A stretch of DNA of 60,511 nt from Hominisplanchenecus_A murintestinalis (GTDB lineage Bacteria; Bacillota; Clostridia; Lachnospirales; Lachnospiraceae). The stretch spans positions 1 to 60,511 of the forward strand of contig NZ_CALPCM010000017.1 in assembly GCF_943193015.1 (NCBI RefSeq), in the 5' to 3' direction. The notes under the pieces are model-generated. The model made no database searches and had not been told where the DNA came from. It saw only the letters and a list, made by a program, of their open reading frames with translations. Positions 7,640-16,884 of the stretch are shown here, piece after piece. Numbering within the stretch: position 1 is the stretch's first letter; each line of letters begins with the position of its first letter. A program made the translations under genes and the position numbers.

Positions 7640-8095
7640 TCAGAGATTTTTCAAAATACGTCTGGAAAATACAAGAAACGCCCCCAGGAAAATGAAAATG
7701 TCCCCAAGATTAAACACGATTCTACGCAATCTTTCATATTTCGCACAAAAACTGAAATAATCCACCACGTAATGACGCTTTATCCTGTCGAATACATTAC
7801 TTAACGCTCCACCAAGAACAAATGCCAAGGCGGCCTTGTATACATATTCCCCTTTTCTCCTCAGCAGCGCGGCAAATACAACAGCTGTCCCAATCGTAAT
7901 TCCGACGGAAATCCCAGCCACAAATTGCCGTTTTCCTTCCATAAAGTTCAACATAGCTCCCCGGTTATGGGATTTCTGGAGCAGAATGCGCCCACCCCAG
8001 ATTTCCTGTCCGTAATCATCCGGTTTCTTCTCTATCCACCATTTTAAAAAGCAATCCGCTGCAAAAATCCCGCCCATGATGAAAAGGTAAATCAT
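7640..8095 (-). CDS. Signal peptidase II (LspA)-like membrane aspartic protease
   Basis: This 151-residue protein has four predicted membrane helices and both catalytic-aspartate motifs of LspA: GGALSNVFDR...YVVDYF near 95-116 and FNLGDIFIFLG near 129-139. The NRGA motif near residue 44 is also present. LspA removes signal peptides from lipoproteins at the outer face of the membrane. The motifs deviate (FNLGD instead of FNxAD; a longer insert between the aspartate motifs), so it may be a second, specialised copy. It begins one base after the clpX-like stop and is probably co-transcribed with it. Confidence 0.8.
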   Translation of the reverse strand: MIYLFIMGGIFAADCFLKWWIEKKPDDYGQEIWGGRILLQKSHNRGAMLNFMEGKRQFVAGISVGITIGTAVVFAALLRRKGEYVYKAALAFVLGGALSNVFDRIKRHYVVDYFSFCAKYERLRRIVFNLGDIFIFLGAFLVFSRRILKNL

Positions 8096-8096
8096 C

Positions 8097-9527
8097 TTAT
8101 CCCTCCAATGCCGGTACTCCCCGCATTTGAATCCGCGGTGCGCCTTTTCCCTCTATATACTCTTTTGTAATCGTGACGCTCCCTATATTGTCATCCTTTG
8201 GAATCTCATACATAATGTCCAGCATAAACTCTTCGATAATCGCCCGTAATGCCCTGGCGCCGGTATCCTTCTCCCGTGCTTTCCTGGCAATTTCTTTTAA
8301 CGCGCCATCTTCAAAGCTCAATTTCACCTCGTCCAGCTCCAGCAGCTTCTGGTACTGCTTCAAAATGGCATTCCTCGGCTCCCTGAGAATCTTCACCAGC
8401 ATCTCCTCTGTCAACTCCTGCAGTGTAAAAATAACTGGCAGCCTCCCGATAAACTCCGGAATCATTCCGAACTTCCGAATATCCTCTACAGATACCTTTT
8501 CCAAAAGCGCAGGGTCATCGTCATATTTATCTTTCAAATCCGCCTTGAATCCTACGGACGCCTGTTTGTTCAGCCTTTCTTTTATAATATCTTCCAATCC
8601 GGGAAATGCTCCGCCGCAGATAAACAATATATTTTTTGTATCCACAGTAGCCATAGGTACCATAGCATTCTTGCTGGCTGCCCCTACAGGCACTTCCACT
8701 TCACTTCCCTCCAAAAGCTTCAGCATTCCCTGCTGCACCGACTCGCCGCTCACATCCCTTTGGTTCGCATTTCTTTTCTTTGCAAGCTTATCAATTTCAT
8801 CAATAAAAATAATTCCCTGCTCTGCTTTCTCCACGTCATTCCCCGCGGCAGCCAGCAATTTGGACACTACGCTCTCAATATCATCGCCAATATACCCGGC
8901 CTCCGTCAGAGACGTAGCATCTGCGATCGCCAGTGGCACATCCAAAAGCCGCGCCAGCGTCTTTACCAGATAGGTTTTCCCGCTTCCGGTAGGTCCTATC
9001 ATCAGCATATTCGACTTCTCAATCTCAATACTGTCCACCGTATCCGTCGCAACTCTTTTATAATGATTGTACACTGCAACAGAAATCACTTTTTTCGCGT
9101 GTTCCTGCCCGATGACATAGTCATCCAGGCTTTCTTTAATCCTGTGAGGCGCCGGAATCGCTTTGATATCCAGAACTTTCTTCGGCTCCTCTTCTTCCTT
9201 CTTCTTTTTCTTCTTAACCTTCTGCTTTTTGGGAACCTGATTTGCCAAATCCCCTAAATTTATCATGCCAATATTCGGCATATTGGGAATCTTTGACCAG
9301 TCAATATTTGCATACGGCGACTGGCCTCCTCCCATAGAATCAAAAGCTTTCTGCATGCATTCCGCACAAATATGAATGTTTTCTGCAATGCGTATCATTC
9401 CCCCGGCTCTGCTCTCCGGACGGCGGCACATAAAACAGACGTCCTCGAACTCATCCTGCTCTCCCTCCTCTTCCATATCTGCCACTTCTTCTATAATTTC
9501 ATCATCTATTTTCTTATCATCCGACAT
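8097..9527 (-). CDS. clpX: ClpX-type AAA+ unfoldase with a charged linker
   Basis: This 476-residue protein has a four-cysteine zinc-binding domain (C31, C34, C54, C57), Walker A GPTGSGKT at 178-185, Walker B FIDE near 241-244 and the C-terminal ClpX domain with IPEFIGRLPV. ClpX unfolds substrates and feeds them to ClpP. It differs from typical ClpX by an acidic N-terminus, a Lys/Glu-rich linker at 101-117, a pore loop GYIG (211-214) instead of GYVG, and VGF in place of the IGF ClpP-contact tripeptide. It sits between ppk and an LspA-like gene with no clpP nearby, so it may be a second ClpX paralogue. Confidence 0.85.
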   Translation of the reverse strand: MSDDKKIDDEIIEEVADMEEEGEQDEFEDVCFMCRRPESRAGGMIRIAENIHICAECMQKAFDSMGGGQSPYANIDWSKIPNMPNIGMINLGDLANQVPKKQKVKKKKKKEEEEPKKVLDIKAIPAPHRIKESLDDYVIGQEHAKKVISVAVYNHYKRVATDTVDSIEIEKSNMLMIGPTGSGKTYLVKTLARLLDVPLAIADATSLTEAGYIGDDIESVVSKLLAAAGNDVEKAEQGIIFIDEIDKLAKKRNANQRDVSGESVQQGMLKLLEGSEVEVPVGAASKNAMVPMATVDTKNILFICGGAFPGLEDIIKERLNKQASVGFKADLKDKYDDDPALLEKVSVEDIRKFGMIPEFIGRLPVIFTLQELTEEMLVKILREPRNAILKQYQKLLELDEVKLSFEDGALKEIARKAREKDTGARALRAIIEEFMLDIMYEIPKDDNIGSVTITKEYIEGKGAPRIQMRGVPALEG

Positions 9528-9611
9528 GTCGCTACTCCTTTTCCCCTCTTACGGGCTATGCTCATAAATACAGGATATTCTCTCACTTCATCTTACTATA
9601 TCCCAGAAGTC

Positions 9612-11741
9612 CTATTCTATTGGTTCTGCCGGAATAAATATCCGCTCTGCCTCGTGCGGTTCGGGCTTTTTCGCCCGCTCCACTGCCTCCTCGCAGAAGA
9701 AATCCTGCGCAGATACCAGCGCTTTTCCCCGCTTATCAATTTTCTCATACCTGCCGTCCGGCTGGAGCACGGAAGCTTTCACATTATCCGCCAGCTGTAC
9801 ATCCAAAATGTGGCGCGCCTCTTTTTTCAGTTTTTCGCACTCTACCGGAAAAAGGATTTCCACGCGCTTGTCCAGATTTCTCGGCATCCAGTCCGCACTT
9901 CCCATGTAAATCTCTTCCTGGCCGTCGTTCAGGAAATAAAATATACGGGCATGTTCCAGGAAATTCCCCACAATGGAACGCACGGAAATATTTTCACTGA
10001 TTCCGGGAATTCCTGTCTTTAAACAACAAATACCGCGTATAATCAACTCAATCTTTACCCCTGCCGCCCCCGCTTCATAAAGCGCCGCAATAATCTCCTT
10101 ATCGCACAGGGAATTCATCTTCGCAATGATATGCGCCTCTTTTCCCTCCCTGGCATTCTGGGTTTCCCTCTCAATCAGTTTCTGAAAACGCTTCCGCAGC
10201 CAGATGGGCGCCACAATCAGCTTATTCCAGCTCTTAGGCTCCGAATATCCCGACAACATGTTAAATACCGCCGTAGCGTCTTCCCCAATCGGCTCTGCAC
10301 ATGTCAGCAGCCCACAGTCTGTATAAAGCTTCGCTGTAGAATCATTGTAGTTTCCCGTTCCCAGGTGAACATAACGGCGTATACCATCCTCTTCCCTCCT
10401 GACAACCAGCGTAATCTTGCTGTGTGTTTTCAGCCCTTTCAGCCCGTAAATCACATGACAGCCCGCTTTCTCCAGCATTTTTGCCCAGATAATATTATTT
10501 TCTTCGTCAAATCTTGCTTTCAGTTCCACAAGCACCGATACCTGCTTTCCATTTTCAGCCGCTTGTGCCAGAGCTTTAATAATCGGAGAATTCCCGCTGA
10601 CGCGGTAAAGCGTCTGCTTAATTGCCAGCACATCAGGATCTTTCGCCGACTGTTTCACAAAGTTCACTACCGGGTCAAAAGTCATATACGGATGGTGCAG
10701 CAAGATATCTCCTGTACGGATTTGGGTAAAAATGTCATCATCCGTCATCATCGCAGGCACCGGCTGCGGCTGATACTGCGGTGTTTTGTATTTGTCAAAT
10801 CCCTCCATTCCGTACATTTTCATCAGAAATGTCAAATCCAACGGTCCGTTGATATAGAAAATATCCGGGTCTTTGATGGCAAATTCCTTCTTCAATATTT
10901 TTAAAAGGCGTACATCCATTCCCTCTTCTACTTCCAGACGGATCACCTCGCCCCACTGGCGTTTCCTCAACTGCTTCTGGATCTCTTTCAGCAAGTCAGC
11001 CGCTTCATCTTCATCAATCGTTAAATCTGCATTCCTCATGATACGGTACGGGTGGGCGCAGATCACATCATAATTCAGGAAAAGCTTCCCGATATTTCTC
11101 TCAATAATTTCTTCCAGAAGGATTGCACGGCGCTCTCCCTCCTTGCCCCGGGGCAGCTCTATGATACGCGGCAGCCCGCCCGGCACCTGTACCGTGGCAA
11201 AATCATATTCGCCTCCTTCGCCTTTTTCTGAAATCAGCGCTCCGATGTTCAGCGATTTATTTCGGATAAGCGGAAACGGCCGGGAAGAATCCACCGCCAT
11301 GGGCGTCAGAACCGGATAGATATCTTCCTCAAAATACCTGTCCACAAAAGCTTTTTGCTCCTTTGACAGTTTCTCATGCTCTGTAACTACTTTCATTCCC
11401 TGCTGTTTCAGCGCCGGGATCAGCGAACGGTTATATGTGGAATACTGCAGGTTTACCAGTTCATGAGTAGCTGTCAATATAACATCCAGCTGCTCCGATG
11501 CAGTCAAACCTGCAATATCTTTTTTTGTATATTTCGCATGAACCATGTCCTTCAGGGAAGCTACACGGATCATGAAAAATTCATCCAGATTAGAGGCAGT
11601 GATACTTAAAAATTTCAGCCTCTCAAAAAGTGGGATTGATTTATCCCTGGCCTCATTCAGTACGCGTTCATTAAAACTCAGCCAGCTCAGTTCCCTGTTC
11701 CTGTAATGCTCAGATTTCAAAAAATCTGCCTTCTCTAACAT
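9612..11741 (-). CDS. ppk1: Polyphosphate kinase 1
   Basis: This 709-residue enzyme reversibly polymerises the gamma-phosphate of ATP into inorganic polyphosphate. The N-terminal part has the ELSWLSFNERVLNEA signature (17-31). The two catalytic histidines are visible as H440 in LKTHSK and H459 in YVHLGTGNYN. The C-terminal PLD-like domain ends with GSADWMPRNLDKRVE. Length is normal for PPK1. It starts 14 bases after the ppx stop, so synthesis and degradation genes share a unit. The ATG at 11741 follows a GGAGG-type site. Confidence 0.95.
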   Translation of the reverse strand: MLEKADFLKSEHYRNRELSWLSFNERVLNEARDKSIPLFERLKFLSITASNLDEFFMIRVASLKDMVHAKYTKKDIAGLTASEQLDVILTATHELVNLQYSTYNRSLIPALKQQGMKVVTEHEKLSKEQKAFVDRYFEEDIYPVLTPMAVDSSRPFPLIRNKSLNIGALISEKGEGGEYDFATVQVPGGLPRIIELPRGKEGERRAILLEEIIERNIGKLFLNYDVICAHPYRIMRNADLTIDEDEAADLLKEIQKQLRKRQWGEVIRLEVEEGMDVRLLKILKKEFAIKDPDIFYINGPLDLTFLMKMYGMEGFDKYKTPQYQPQPVPAMMTDDDIFTQIRTGDILLHHPYMTFDPVVNFVKQSAKDPDVLAIKQTLYRVSGNSPIIKALAQAAENGKQVSVLVELKARFDEENNIIWAKMLEKAGCHVIYGLKGLKTHSKITLVVRREEDGIRRYVHLGTGNYNDSTAKLYTDCGLLTCAEPIGEDATAVFNMLSGYSEPKSWNKLIVAPIWLRKRFQKLIERETQNAREGKEAHIIAKMNSLCDKEIIAALYEAGAAGVKIELIIRGICCLKTGIPGISENISVRSIVGNFLEHARIFYFLNDGQEEIYMGSADWMPRNLDKRVEILFPVECEKLKKEARHILDVQLADNVKASVLQPDGRYEKIDKRGKALVSAQDFFCEEAVERAKKPEPHEAERIFIPAEPIE

Positions 11742-11755
11742 AATCCCCTGCCTCC

Positions 11756-13276
11756 TTATCCTGTTTTTTTCTTCTTAATCACCGGACGTATACTGAACAC
11801 TTCCCGGAAAAAGTCTGCCTTCTCAGGAAACAGCCCTTGCTCCAGGGAAATATCCTCCGGGGTCTCGACCCGGATAACCAGTTCTTCCTCCCCCAGCACA
11901 ATCCTGATATTTTTAAGCTTCTGCCGATGGCTCCGATCCAGCGTATTTGCCACCCGCAGGATAGCCGTCAGCTTGGCAATTGTCAAATACTCTTCCTTTG
12001 TGATGCCCCCCTCGCCGCACATCTGCTCAAAATCTTCAAATTCCAGCGTGTTGTACCGCACGATATTCGCGATGATTTCCCGCTCTGAGTGGGACAGCCC
12101 GATAATTTCCGTCGCCATAATGATACTGTAAGAACACTCTGCCACATTCGCAAGGCTGATATATTTCCCACATCCATGAAGAATTGCCGCAATCTGCAGC
12201 AACAGGCGCTTCCTGGCGTCCAGCCCGTGAAGTTTCTTCATTTTATCAAAAATCTCCAGGGAAACTTCCTCCAGCATACGGATATGGTTTTTGTTGCACA
12301 TATAACGTTTTGCCATATTTCTCGCTGCAGCGATAATGTCCCCTTCAAAGTCATGTCCTGTCTTAATAATCTTATTCTGCGCCGCATACTCATATGCGAT
12401 ACCGTCGCTCAGATGAAATCCCGGCAGCCACACCGTTTCCACGCCGCATTCTTCAATAATCCATTTATGAATAACCAGGGACGGAATCAGCATGTGCACA
12501 CTCTCTACCGGAACATCCAGCCGTTCTGCCGCCTCGTCAAGCGAATACTCTGTGACGAGTGTATACAGCTCCATAAATGCTTCCCTTGTCATAGACGGTT
12601 CCTTTGCCACATCACGCAGGTTGTCCCCCACCACAATCAAGTTCTTAATTTCCCGCTCCTTTAAGTACATTTTCTTAAAGCTCGCCAGGTCACTGTTTAC
12701 CAGCTCATCAATCACCCGCTCCATGTGCGTGATATTCCTTCCGAATGATTCAACCCGCTCCCGCAGCCGCAGGTTACCGATACGGATATTCTGGGTACTG
12801 ATCAGCCTGTCTTTATCAAACAGGGAAAACTGAACGCTCCCGCCTCCCACGTCAATAATCGCCGTACCTTTCTGGATAATCTTGTTAAACTCATTTTCAC
12901 TGGAAGCGATGGATTTGTAGTCCAGGAAGCGCTGTTCCGAGTTGCTGAGCACCTCGATTTTCAGCCCTGTCTTTTTCTCAATATAATCCAGGATAATTAC
13001 CCGGCCTTTCGTCTCCCTCACCGCACTCGTAGCGCACGCACGATAAGCGTCCGCCTTATATCCTTCCATAATCGTCTTAAAGGACTGGAGCAGGATGCAC
13101 AGGCTCTCTATTTTCTCCATGCTGATTTTCCCGTCCGCATAGGCTTCCTTTCCCAGCTCCAGAATCTGCCGCACACTGTCAAGTTCCCGCATACCTTTCG
13201 ATTTCGACAGCTCAAAAATTTTCATCTCTACTTCATACGACCCAATGTTAATCGCCGCAAATATCTTGTACTGCAT
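11756..13276 (-). CDS. ppx: Ppx/GppA exopolyphosphatase with HD-type C-terminus
   Basis: This 506-residue protein of the actin/HSP70-fold Ppx/GppA family has INIGSYEVEMKIFE at the N-terminus, the phosphate-binding IIDVGGGSVQFSLF loop and a C-terminal HD-like domain (AAILHGCGKYIS). It would hydrolyse polyphosphate from the end, or pppGpp. The ATG at 13276 has a GGAGGG site; upstream codons to 13387 overlap the previous gene and lack family residues. The first motif is INIGS rather than the usual IDxGS, so activity is probable but not certain. Pairing with ppk points to polyphosphate turnover. Confidence 0.88.
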   Translation of the reverse strand: MQYKIFAAINIGSYEVEMKIFELSKSKGMRELDSVRQILELGKEAYADGKISMEKIESLCILLQSFKTIMEGYKADAYRACATSAVRETKGRVIILDYIEKKTGLKIEVLSNSEQRFLDYKSIASSENEFNKIIQKGTAIIDVGGGSVQFSLFDKDRLISTQNIRIGNLRLRERVESFGRNITHMERVIDELVNSDLASFKKMYLKEREIKNLIVVGDNLRDVAKEPSMTREAFMELYTLVTEYSLDEAAERLDVPVESVHMLIPSLVIHKWIIEECGVETVWLPGFHLSDGIAYEYAAQNKIIKTGHDFEGDIIAAARNMAKRYMCNKNHIRMLEEVSLEIFDKMKKLHGLDARKRLLLQIAAILHGCGKYISLANVAECSYSIIMATEIIGLSHSEREIIANIVRYNTLEFEDFEQMCGEGGITKEEYLTIAKLTAILRVANTLDRSHRQKLKNIRIVLGEEELVIRVETPEDISLEQGLFPEKADFFREVFSIRPVIKKKKTG

Positions 13277-13361
13277 GAAATCCCTCCTCTTCCTTTTTAT
13301 TTTTCGCCATCTCCCAGGCATACCGCCCCCATCCGGCTTTCTTCTCCTAACAGATATACGG

Positions 13362-14684
13362 CTACCGCTGCCCCAGCAAAAAGTCAATAAACTGCTGTGC
13401 CGACCTGCCGGAAAGTCCTCCGTGGCTCAGTTCCCAGCGGTTCGCTTCCAGCAGAAGTTCCTCTTCTGGCATAGACACTCCGTGCCTTTCAGCTAATACC
13501 TTAACAATATTCTGGTACTCTTTTTTATCCGGCGCGCAGAAGAAAATCTGAACGCCGAACCTTGAAACCAGGGACAGCTTTTCCTGCACCGTATCAGAAG
13601 CGTGGAGCAAATCACGCCTTCCTTCTTTATCGGAAAACTCCTCCTTAATCAGATGCCTCCTGTTTGACGTGGCATAAATCAGTATATTTTCCGGCTTTTT
13701 CTCCAATCCTCCCTCAATCACTGCTTTCAGGTATTTATATTCTGTTTCAAATTCCTCAAACGACAAATCATCCATGTAAATAATAAAGCGGTAGTTCCTG
13801 TTCTTAATCTGGGAAATCACATCATTTAAGTCCCGGAACTGATGCTTGTAGACCTCAATAATCCGGAGTCCCTGTTCATAATATTGATTCAAAATGCCTT
13901 TTATGCTGGAAGATTTTCCCGTTCCGGCATCCCCGAACAGCAGACAGTTATTCGCCCGCCTTCCCTGCACAAAAGCCTCAGTATTGGCAATCAGCTTTTC
14001 TTTTGCAATCTCGTACCCAACCAAATCGTCCAGATGGACATGGGTGATATTCGTAATCGGCACAATCTCGGCGCCTTCCTCTGTATGGGCAATGCGGAAT
14101 GCCTTATGCAGCCCCAGTTTCCCTACGCCAAAGTCTTTATAAAAGGACTCAATATACCCCTTAAACTCCCGGATATCTGAAGCCGCCCCCAGCTTCCGGC
14201 TCAGCTCACAGATGCGGTCGCGGATTCGGTGGTTGAATACCCTGCTCTCTTCATTGGCATTCTGATAATTGGAAATCACCGGATAAAGCTGAAGTCCAAG
14301 CGCATCCTCCAGAGCCGCAAAATCATAGTCATACCATTGCTTAAACAGTTCAAAATCATGCTCAGCCAGTCCATTCACGCTTCCTTCCACCGCGCCCCTG
14401 ATTTCGCATGCCCTGCTGAATACATTCTCATCATTCACCAGCAAATGGGTAAGGTAAGCATGCCACAGATTTCCATAGAATCCATAGCCGGCCGTGCGCT
14501 CAATCAGCTCATAAATGCAGGAACAGTAATCCCCGAGGGCAGTGTTCGTCTCCCAGTAGATCCAGTCATCCTCCTTATTGTACTCGTCATACTGGAGCAT
14601 TACGCTCTCCATCTTTGCTAAAAGCTTATCTTTTTCCACAGACCTGTACAGGACAAGCTGCTCTCTTTTTGTCATTTTTCTCAT
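13362..14684 (-). CDS. DUF815-family P-loop ATPase
   Basis: This 440-residue protein has an unassigned N-terminal half of about 220 residues and a C-terminal AAA-like ATPase of the DUF815 family (PF05673). The Walker A GDAGTGKSS is followed by a short Walker B-like IYMDDLSFE and the sensor-type IYATSNRRHLI. The biological role of the family is not established. The ATG at 14684 has an AAGGATG site; the frame opens at 14729. It lies directly upstream of ppx and may belong to the ppx-ppk transcript. Confidence 0.8.
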   Translation of the reverse strand: MRKMTKREQLVLYRSVEKDKLLAKMESVMLQYDEYNKEDDWIYWETNTALGDYCSCIYELIERTAGYGFYGNLWHAYLTHLLVNDENVFSRACEIRGAVEGSVNGLAEHDFELFKQWYDYDFAALEDALGLQLYPVISNYQNANEESRVFNHRIRDRICELSRKLGAASDIREFKGYIESFYKDFGVGKLGLHKAFRIAHTEEGAEIVPITNITHVHLDDLVGYEIAKEKLIANTEAFVQGRRANNCLLFGDAGTGKSSSIKGILNQYYEQGLRIIEVYKHQFRDLNDVISQIKNRNYRFIIYMDDLSFEEFETEYKYLKAVIEGGLEKKPENILIYATSNRRHLIKEEFSDKEGRRDLLHASDTVQEKLSLVSRFGVQIFFCAPDKKEYQNIVKVLAERHGVSMPEEELLLEANRWELSHGGLSGRSAQQFIDFLLGQR

Positions 14685-14744
14685 ATCGACATCATCCTTC
14701 GTCTTTCTTAAATAATTGTAACATTTCAAATTCTTTCACCCTCG

Positions 14745-15875
14745 CTAATAATTCCCCAGGATTTTCATGCTTTTTGCCTCTTCACGAATACCCCGAAGCG
14801 CATTCTTCACCGCACTGTCATTGAGATTCCCTTCAAAATCAATGAAAAACCGATATTCCCAGTTCCGCTTCTCTATAGGACGGGATTCTATCTTTGTCAT
14901 GTTCAGGTTATTATAAATAATGTGCGAAAGCATATTGTAAAGACTTCCGCTCGTGTGGGGCTGCTCGAAGCAGATGCTGATTTTATCCGCATCCTTGCGG
15001 AAAATCCTCTGATTTGTGATGATAATAAATCTGGTGGAATTTGCCTCATTCAGATAAATCTTGTCTGCCAGCACCTGCAGGCCGAACTGCTCCCCTGCAA
15101 ACGCGCTGGCAATAGCCGCCTGGCTCTTGTCCCCTTCCTCTGCCACCCGCTTTGCCGCTACCGCAGTATTTTCCAGCGGAATCTGTTTCCATCCCCTGTG
15201 CTCTTCCAGGAACGGCTTGCACTGGGAAAGCCCCTGAGGATGGGAGTAAACCCTTTGAATATCGGAAAGCTGCGCCCCCGGCAGCCCCAGAAGCTTATGC
15301 TCGCACCGGATGATCTGCTCTCCGACAATATAATTCTCAAATTCTACCAACAGATCATACATATCGTTGACGCTTCCCGCCGTTGAGTTTTCGATCGGCA
15401 AAACCGCAAAATCCGCGGAACCTTCCGCAATCGCCTCCATAGCGTCCCGCCACTGCTCTACATGGAAGGATGTGATATCCTCATTAAAATATTGTTTCAT
15501 AGCGGCCTGGCTGTAAGCGCCTTCCACGCCCTGGAACACTACCCGCACCTTTGAGCGCTCAATCTCATCTACTGCAATAAAAGGCAGCCGCCCTGCCACG
15601 CCGTTTTCCTCCAGAAGCTGGTACTGCAGCTTGCGGCTCATCGCCATAATCTGCTGGAACAGCTCTTCTATCCCATGCCGGTTGAACTCACTGCGGGTCA
15701 GCCCTTTCACCGTATCGATTTTCGCCTGCTCCCTCGTCCTGTCAAATACTTTCTTCCCGGTCCGGATTTTATATTCCGCCACTTTCTGGCAAATATCCAT
15801 ACGTTTTTCGAAAAGCTCTACGATTTGCCTGTCAATACTATCTATCTCATCCCGCAATTCCTTTAAATCAACCAT
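14745..15875 (-). CDS. pheA: Bifunctional chorismate mutase / prephenate dehydratase (P-protein)
   Basis: This 376-residue protein makes phenylpyruvate from chorismate. Residues 1-85 are an AroQ chorismate mutase (RDEIDSIDRQIVELFEKR). About 105-285 is prephenate dehydratase (GVEGAYSQAA, LPIENSTAGSV and the catalytic STRF). Residues 295-370 form an ACT domain for feedback by phenylalanine. The start codon overlaps the folBK stop by 8 bases, an unusual coupling of an aromatic amino-acid gene to the folate genes, perhaps because both draw on chorismate. Confidence 0.94.
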   Translation of the reverse strand: MVDLKELRDEIDSIDRQIVELFEKRMDICQKVAEYKIRTGKKVFDRTREQAKIDTVKGLTRSEFNRHGIEELFQQIMAMSRKLQYQLLEENGVAGRLPFIAVDEIERSKVRVVFQGVEGAYSQAAMKQYFNEDITSFHVEQWRDAMEAIAEGSADFAVLPIENSTAGSVNDMYDLLVEFENYIVGEQIIRCEHKLLGLPGAQLSDIQRVYSHPQGLSQCKPFLEEHRGWKQIPLENTAVAAKRVAEEGDKSQAAIASAFAGEQFGLQVLADKIYLNEANSTRFIIITNQRIFRKDADKISICFEQPHTSGSLYNMLSHIIYNNLNMTKIESRPIEKRNWEYRFFIDFEGNLNDSAVKNALRGIREEAKSMKILGNY

Positions 15876-16683
15876 GTAATTCTCCTTCCAGCTGTTTTAT
15901 CGTCTTATTTAAAACCGGATGCCTCATATATGGGGCAATCTGCGCCATCGGTTTCAGCACAAAATCCCGGTTCTGCATATCAATATGAGGAATATGCAGT
16001 TCTTCCGTATCCAGCACCAGATTATCGTAAAAAAGAATGTCCAAATCCAGCGTCCGCGGCCCCCAGCGCAGCGTCCGCACCCGCTCCGCTTTCGCTTCAA
16101 TCTCATGGAGCAGCTCAAGCAGTTCCTCCGGCGTCAGCAGCGTACGCAGTTTAAGCGCGCCATTCAGGAACTCATCCTGCTCCGTAACACCATAGGGCGC
16201 CGTTGCGATAAAGTCCGATACTTTCTCCACCCGGCATCCTGCGCTCTCATCCAGTTCCTTCACCGCATTCCGAAGATACGTTTCCTTCTCTCCCATATTC
16301 GAACCAAGAGCGATATATGCCGTGTGCCAGCCGCGGGTGATTTCCACAGATACCGTCTCTAAGGGGAGCCCTATCGGAGCCCACGGCTTCTTTACTTCCA
16401 GCGTAATTTCTTCTATCTTCTCCCATTTTTGCAGGATTGCTTCCGCCAGATGTTCCAAAACCGCCTCCAGAAGTTTATAGGTATGTTCCTCCATAAACTC
16501 CCGGATAAAATGACATAGTTCCCCATAATTCACAGATTTTTCTAAATCATCCGCCTTCCCTGGCGCCCGCGTATCCACAGATAATATGGCAGAAAACAGA
16601 AATTTCTGCCCCAGCACATTTTCCTCCGGAAAAACCCCGTGGCGGCAGTACAGTTCTAAATCTTTTATCTTAATCTTGTCCAC
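15868..16683 (-). CDS. folBK: Fused dihydroneopterin aldolase / HPPK (FolB-FolK)
   Basis: This 271-residue fusion covers two consecutive steps of folate synthesis. Residues 1-118 are FolB (LYCRHGVFPEENVLGQKF). Residues 120-271 are 6-hydroxymethyl-dihydropterin pyrophosphokinase with AYIALGSNMGEKETYL and the ATP/pterin motif RWGPRTLDLDILFYDN. It follows folP with a gap of about 115 bases largely filled by a hairpin repeat. It is coupled to pheA by overlap. Confidence 0.94.
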   Translation of the reverse strand: MDKIKIKDLELYCRHGVFPEENVLGQKFLFSAILSVDTRAPGKADDLEKSVNYGELCHFIREFMEEHTYKLLEAVLEHLAEAILQKWEKIEEITLEVKKPWAPIGLPLETVSVEITRGWHTAYIALGSNMGEKETYLRNAVKELDESAGCRVEKVSDFIATAPYGVTEQDEFLNGALKLRTLLTPEELLELLHEIEAKAERVRTLRWGPRTLDLDILFYDNLVLDTEELHIPHIDMQNRDFVLKPMAQIAPYMRHPVLNKTIKQLEGELHG

Positions 16684-16741
16684 TCCTGCATCCTCTCTTT
16701 CTTCGCGTCCGTCCGTTCCCGTCTATACAAGAACCCTTTTT

Positions 16742-16884
16742 GTAACAGTTCAGCCCAGGACTTTGCACTTGCTGCAAAGTCCGTGAGAACGCGTAAATTC
16801 AGCCGGAGAATCCAGTCCTTTGCGAACAGCAAACTTTAAATGGGCTGGATTCCGTAATAGTGAAGCCGTAGGCTGAACTGTTAC
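16742..16884. repeat. 143-bp hairpin repeat with GTAACAGTTCAGCC ends
   Basis: The element is bounded by a perfect 14-bp inverted repeat, GTAACAGTTCAGCC (16742-16755) and GGCTGAACTGTTAC (16871-16884). Inside are a perfect 10-bp hairpin (GGACTTTGCA and its complement, 16758-16782) and a GAATCCAG/CTGGATTC stem. It overlaps the end of the folP reading frame and supplies its last 27 codons. A 32-base version lies at 20237-20268 and a degenerate half-copy near 7592-7605. Confidence 0.8.

Noticed and set aside
9372..10022. 216-codon open frame antisense to ppk and clpX
   Set aside because: Spans the ends of two confident genes and has no recognisable motif.
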